Assembly (NCBI GenBank): GCA_963726135.1
Contig: CAVSBE010000007.1
Location: 1-64,000, forward strand
DNA length: 64,000 bases
Direction of reading: 5' to 3'
Origin: Bog-473 sp963726135
Lineage (GTDB): Bacteria; Actinomycetota; Acidimicrobiia; Acidimicrobiales; RAAP-2
Shown here: piece after piece, positions 60,283 through 64,000 of the stretch
How the letters are laid out: each line of letters begins with the position of its first letter
Numbering within the stretch: the stretch's first letter is position 1
Made by a program: the position numbers and the translations under genes
The notes under the pieces: model-generated
The model's input: the letters and a program-made list of their open reading frames with translations, nothing else
What the model was told of the DNA's origin: nothing
Database searches by the model: none

Positions 60283-60571
60283 AGCCGCACGGTGAAACGG
60301 CTCAGATGTTGGATACGTCGATTCTCCAGTTGTCGGAAGTTCGGGAATCACCAACGCCTCACTGGCCGATCCGCTCGGCACGACGTTCCTCCCTGTACTG
60401 GCCACGTCGTCGGGAGAAGTGCTCGCATTCGGGCAGCGTCCTAGCTGATTTGGCCAGTAGCGGTTTGCTGTCCTTTGGGTGGCCCGTTTGCCCGAGGGTG
60501 GGGCAGTTGCACAGCAACGGTCAGAACACCCGCCGTATTGCTGACAAAAGAGACCCATGCTCTAATGGGCC
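60283..60571. other. Intergenic region after P450
   Basis: I see no convincing gene. A hairpin GAGCCG...CGGCTC (60282-60303) sits at the P450 stop without a T-run. At the right end a promoter is likely: TTGCTG (60538-60543), 17-bp spacer, TCTAAT (60561-60566), five bases before the next GTG. Confidence 0.45.
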
Positions 60572-60757
60572 GTGTTCTACCTCTTGATCTTCAGCCTGCT
60601 CGCCGTTGTCCTAGTCGTCGGGGGTATCACCACCATGAACCGTCGGCGAAAGAATCTGGACCGCGAAGAGGGGCACACGACCCACAGGGATGCCAGCCCT
60701 CGTAATCGGAAGACGAAGCGAGCGCAATCAAGGCATGACAGGCGCAAGCGCCATTGA
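60572..60757 (+). CDS. Small single-TM membrane protein, probably leaderless
   Basis: The product is 61 aa from GTG 60572: FYLLIFSLLAVVLVVGGITT is a TM helix at the very N-terminus, followed by a strongly basic tail (NRRRKNLDREEG, RKTKRAQSRHDRRKRH). A -10 box ends five bases before the GTG, and there is no RBS, so the mRNA should be leaderless, common in actinobacteria. The function is unknown; a basic cytoplasmic tail could touch lipid heads, nucleic acid or a partner. Confidence 0.55.
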   Translation: MFYLLIFSLLAVVLVVGGITTMNRRRKNLDREEGHTTHRDASPRNRKTKRAQSRHDRRKRH

Positions 60758-60955
60758 CTCCGTGAGGATGTCAAAACGATGCCGGTCCATACTCAGCGGG
60801 GGTATCTCCGTTCGCCGGGTAGGTGGGACACTCCAGCACGGTGGGGCACCCCTCAATCCTGCTCCGCCAGGTGGTCTCGACGGCGTGGGACCTGTTACGC
60901 AGCTCGCCTCCAGTCGGCTACGCAAGCACCCGAGGGCTACTGGCCCCTCTTATCT

Positions 60956-61725
60956 TCATCCCAAGAGCTCCACGATCATGGCGAGTGCCTCGTCGATGGG
61001 GATGGCGTAACTACCGGTGCCGTAGGTAGCAGTCGCCGTATCGATTCCCACGACCCCGCCGTCGGCGTCGACGAGTGGACCTCCCGAGTCACCGGGGATC
61101 AACTGTGCATCCGTCTCGATAAGTCCGTTGAGCTGCTGCTCACTCGATCCACCCACTTCGGCCTGCTCGCTGGCGGGCTGTTGGAGCGCAGTCACCGACC
61201 CCCCTGCATAGCTGGGCGCCCCCCACCGTTGGCATTGCCGACTCCGACGACGCCTTCTCCGAGAGCGAGAGAGGCCGAGTCGCCTAACCTTGCCGTTGCA
61301 AGCCCGCTGGCCCTGTCGAGTTGCAGCACCGCCACGTCAGTTGCGGGGTCGGCACCGACGACAACCGCGCCATAGGCCTGTCCGTTGCCCACGTCGGTGG
61401 CCATCACGTGCGTGGCATTGCTCACCACGTGGTTGTTCGTGAGGATCTCACCCGAAGACGTCAATACGATCCCGGTTCCGAACCTCTCGCTGCCTCCCGG
61501 TAGTGTGGTTTCGATTTCCACGAGGGTCGGATCGACGGCCTGCGCGATGGCGCTCGTGTCCGACGGCGCTCCAACGGCGACACTGTTGACTTGCTCCGCT
61601 GCTCCTTCTCCGGAACCCGAGGGAGTATTGGGTTGTGTGGCAGGAGACGGAACGATCGACACGATTGGGAAGGTTCTGGGCAGAGACACCATCTGAGGAC
61701 TAGTCGTTGTGGTCGTGGAAGGCAC
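60956..61725 (-). CDS. HtrA/DegP-like trypsin-fold serine protease, one frameshift
   Basis: The first start in the frame is GTG 61725, giving a Thr/Ser/Pro-rich leader and then the protease: LTNNHVVSNATHVMAT (His), ADPATDVAVLQLDRAS (Asp), and after a frameshift in a six-C run (61219-61224) PGDSGGPLVDADGGVVGID (Ser). All three catalytic residues are present. No PDZ domain follows. Corrected length is about 256 aa. It lacks a membrane anchor; in the same frame but beyond two stop codons lies a TM-bearing segment (61834-62142) that may be its lost N-terminus. Family role: quality control outside the cytoplasm. Confidence 0.78.
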
Positions 61726-61833
61726 GGTTGACGGAGTTTCGCGGGCAACACCGTCGGCGGACCCGTTGGAGTGGATTCGTGCCCTCGTCGTGCTGGAGCC
61801 TCCCCGTGAGGGAATTCACCATGGGAGTTCTAA

Positions 61834-62142
61834 CTACGTGCAACCGCGTAACCAGGAGCCATCAATTGGAGGAAGAACTGCGAAGCACAACACCGTCGCC
61901 AGAGTTACTCCGACTGCCTGCACGCCCGGATGCCTCACCATCCAGCGCAAGAGTCGGCGCGGAGCGCTGCCGTAGGCGGGTCCGACGGCTCCATGTGACG
62001 GAGTGAGCGGGCGCTCAGTGTCGATGCACTCTTCGCCGGTTATGGACTCGCATGGTGGTGCTAGCGAACCCGCGTGGTTCAGGCGATTCTTCCGCGTCCA
62101 TGAGTTTAGTCTCCTGCTTTCTCCCCGCCGGATGGTTCTCAC
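61834..62142 (-). pseudogene. Possible detached N-terminal anchor of the HtrA-like protease
   Basis: A 102-aa frame ends LLRWMVRHPGVQAVGVTLAT, VLCFAVLPPIDGSWLRGCT, i.e. basic residues, a TM helix and a short outer segment. It is in the same frame as the protease but separated by a TAG (its own stop) and a TGA near 61829. Either it is a small separate membrane protein or the anchor of a broken HtrA gene. Confidence 0.35.
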
Positions 62143-62610
62143 ACGCCCGAGCAGCCGAGATCCGGCTCAAGTGGGTTCAAGTTCGCCGTAATCCTTCTGC
62201 CCGCACAATGTGCCGCGGCGACGACGAGCCAGAGGGCCGCTTGATCGATCACAGCCTTTCTGCACGGATGCGTCCTATCCCACCAAAGTTGCTGGTTTCT
62301 GAACAAGTTGTGACACTTGTGTGACGAGGTCACAGAGGAAGCCGTCCCCTTCTCGAGCGGGCCAGGAGCGGTCGAACTGCCATCGCAAATCCGAACGCTC
62401 CGCCAACAAGTCGTATGGTGCCCTCATCATCGGCTCCGGCTGTCAGGGTGCGGCCGCCTTCACCCCGTCGCAGGTGTCGTTCGATGACGATGAACGCTCC
62501 CAGCATCAAGCGGCCGAATGTGGCGGGAAGGCGACGGTTCACGCAGTAAGGCTATGAGGGGCCAGCCAAGCGCGCACTTGCCATCAGAGTGACCTCGAAA
62601 CCATCTTGAG
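62143..62610. other. Poorly coding stretch
   Basis: Apart from a possible 70-aa minus-strand frame at 62330-62542 I find no gene here. A 15-bp palindrome TGTGACGAGGTCACA stands at 62320-62334. Base composition is less GC-biased than in the neighbouring genes. Confidence 0.4.
62330..62542 (-). CDS. Possible 70-aa fragment of a membrane protein
   Basis: The frame reads MNRRLPATFGRLMLGAFIVI and later DDEGTIRLVGGAFGFAMAVR, which looks like the first third of an isoprenylcysteine-methyltransferase-like membrane protein. No continuation was found, so it may be a remnant or a chance frame. Confidence 0.25.
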   Translation of the reverse strand: MNRRLPATFGRLMLGAFIVIERHLRRGEGGRTLTAGADDEGTIRLVGGAFGFAMAVRPLLARSRRGRLPL

Positions 62611-64000
62611 CTAGTTCGCAATGGTGATCGTGATACCGCCACTGCGACCGACGTTCCCGGAGGCGTCGTAGGCCACGCTCTCCAAGGTGTAGGTGCCGTT
62701 GGGAACGGTCGTGGTGTTCCAACCAGCGAGCCATCCGTAGTAGGTCGGGGTGCCAGTCGCCACGAGGACGTCGTTCAGTGCCCCTCCCGTGATACGGAAC
62801 TCGACCTTGTTCACGGCCACATTGCCCGAGGCGCCGGCATCGAGCCATTGGTTGCCGCTGAGGTTCGCGCCAGCGGATGGAAGGAGCACGCTGGTGGTAG
62901 GCAGCGGGTTGTCAACGTTGACCGTGACGCCGGCGCTGTAGGTGCTGAGCCCCCCGGCATCGTAAGCCACGCTCTGCAGCGTGTACGTACCGTTGGGAAC
63001 GTTCGTAGAGCTCCAGAAGGCGAGCCATCCGTAGTAGGTCGCAGTGCCGGTGGCAATGAGGGCCTTATTCAGCGTCCCACCGGTGAGACGGAACTCGACC
63101 TTTGTCAGGGTCCCGTAGTCGAAGGCGGAGGCATCGAGCCACTGGTTACCCGTGAGCGAGGCACCGTTTGAGGGAACGAGCACGCTGGTGGTGGGTGGGT
63201 TGTTGACGAAGAGGGGAGCCGAGGCACTGTTGGTCAGGGGTATCCCATCGAGTGGCGCGGTCAACTGGACCTTGACCGTTAGGGGACCGGTCACCGTTGA
63301 GGGGACCGTGAAGCCTCCCGAGAGGACAGGCGGGGAGAAGACCCCCCCGCTATAGCTTGCGGGCGTCACCTGGGCACTTGACGACGCCGCAACGGAGCGG
63401 CCCTTCGTGTCCACGAGCGTGACTGTCACCGCCGGGGGTGAACCGCCGCCGGGTCCGAGCGCCGATTGCAGGACGTCCAGCGTGGCCAACCACCAATAAG
63501 TGGACGCCCCAGCAGCGTCACTGACTGACACCGTCTGGTTCGGCACAGCGCTCGAGGTGGAGAGAGCCAATGTCGGATTGGGAGGGAACACCGGGAAACC
63601 GGTGTATTCGAACAACGCGTTTCCGGCTCCCACCGGTTGAAGGTTGTGAGGTCGATCATGGCCAAGGCACAGCCGAGCAGTCCCGAGTTGAATTCCTGTT
63701 GCGTCGGTGGACACGAGGCATTCGGATCGAGCGCTTGAACGTCGGCACCGTACAAGTGGTGCTGAGGTTCCCCGAGAGGTCAGAAGTGGGGGTGGTCGCG
63801 GAGGCAAGGTTGATCTCCTTCAACGCCGACAGCAGACCCATGAGTCCGGACAACGAAGTGATCTGACCGGAGAACAGGGGTGCGGCCGCCGGATCGACGG
63901 CCAAAACGAGGCTTGTCCCGACTAACAGATAGGGGTGGAGTGGCGACAAGCCGGTGCAGCTCACCGCGATTTTGCTGCCGGCGGACACGCCCGTAATGAG
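62611..64000 (-). CDS. Secreted Ig-like repeat protein, partial, two frameshifts (5' end outside window)
   Basis: Reading right to left, the frame enters at the window edge (ITGVSAGSKIAVSCTGL), shifts near 63750 to ADVQALDPNASCPPTQQEFN, and again near 63640 to QPVGAGNALFEYTGFPVFPP. The C-terminal half has two ~97-residue Ig-like repeats: each begins PTTSVL-P-S-GA-L-GNQWLDA, has KVEFR-TGG and ends PNGTYTL-SVAYDA-G. The style (cell-surface, disulfide-poor, Gly/Ser/Thr-rich) fits an exported adhesin-like protein. The last residues are GGITITIAN. I cannot see its signal peptide. Confidence 0.72.

Overview
This is a 64 kb, GC-rich chromosomal window from an actinobacterium, most likely of the class Acidimicrobiia. 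The evidence is the dnaK-grpE-dnaJ-hspR-clpB order with an HspR operator (HAIR), F420/deazaflavin-type oxidoreductases, GTG starts in translationally coupled gene chains, a GlnR-type nitrogen operator, and secreted proteins with the 'GYWLVASDGGIF' repeat that I associate with this class. The class assignment is inference. I saw no rRNA, tRNA, CRISPR array, transposase or integrase. The six-frame picture is full of long antisense shadow ORFs, which I have left out.

Layout. (1) 1-8571 holds the end of an Fe-S oxidoreductase gene, a PPOX oxidoreductase, an aquaporin, a cyclic-nucleotide-binding protein, glnB, two membrane proteins, a GlnR-box-controlled amt-glnK operon with a good terminator, phosphoglycerate mutase, and a DapB-like dehydrogenase. 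(2) 8781-15515 is the heat-shock chaperone operon and clpB. (3) 15815-29701 is a nearly complete purine pathway (purA, D, B, C, S, Q, then L, F, M) ending in pyrE. It is interrupted between purQ and purL by a 2.8 kb accessory block with a patatin-like lipase and a truncated methyltransferase. (4) 29849-32177 encodes a large secreted repeat protein: seven Cys-paired repeats followed by six 42-residue repeats. (5) 32206-46123 is a catabolic and accessory region. It includes a limonene-monooxygenase-like flavoenzyme, an epoxide hydrolase, two dehydrogenases, a CoA-linked kinase-like protein, an amidase, an old-yellow-enzyme homologue, an exporter and its HxlR regulator. (6) 46166-53128 has a second exporter, a PASTA protein, small and membrane proteins, and a Tat-substrate/DUF4331 pair. 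(7) 53235-60282 has a tandem hotdog protein, a sulfatase, an NTF2-like protein, a DapB-like dehydrogenase, a TetR regulator, an SDR and a cytochrome P450. The last three and the DapB-like gene appear to form one regulon sharing an 18-bp palindrome. (8) 60572-64000 has a small membrane protein, an HtrA-like protease, a poorly coding stretch, and the end of a secreted Ig-like repeat protein.

At least a dozen single-base frameshifts break otherwise well-conserved genes, including essential ones such as purA, purL and gpmA. Most look like extra bases in G/C tracts. I read most of them as sequencing or assembly errors rather than biology, and I annotate those genes across the break.

In function, the window joins core nucleotide synthesis, nitrogen sensing (GlnR to Amt/GlnK) and protein quality control (HspR/DnaK/ClpB) to a peripheral catabolic repertoire. 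That repertoire (flavin monooxygenase, epoxide hydrolase, P450, SDRs, MDR alcohol dehydrogenase, DapB-like enzymes, thioesterase, sulfatase) suggests use of terpenoid, steroid-like or xenobiotic compounds.
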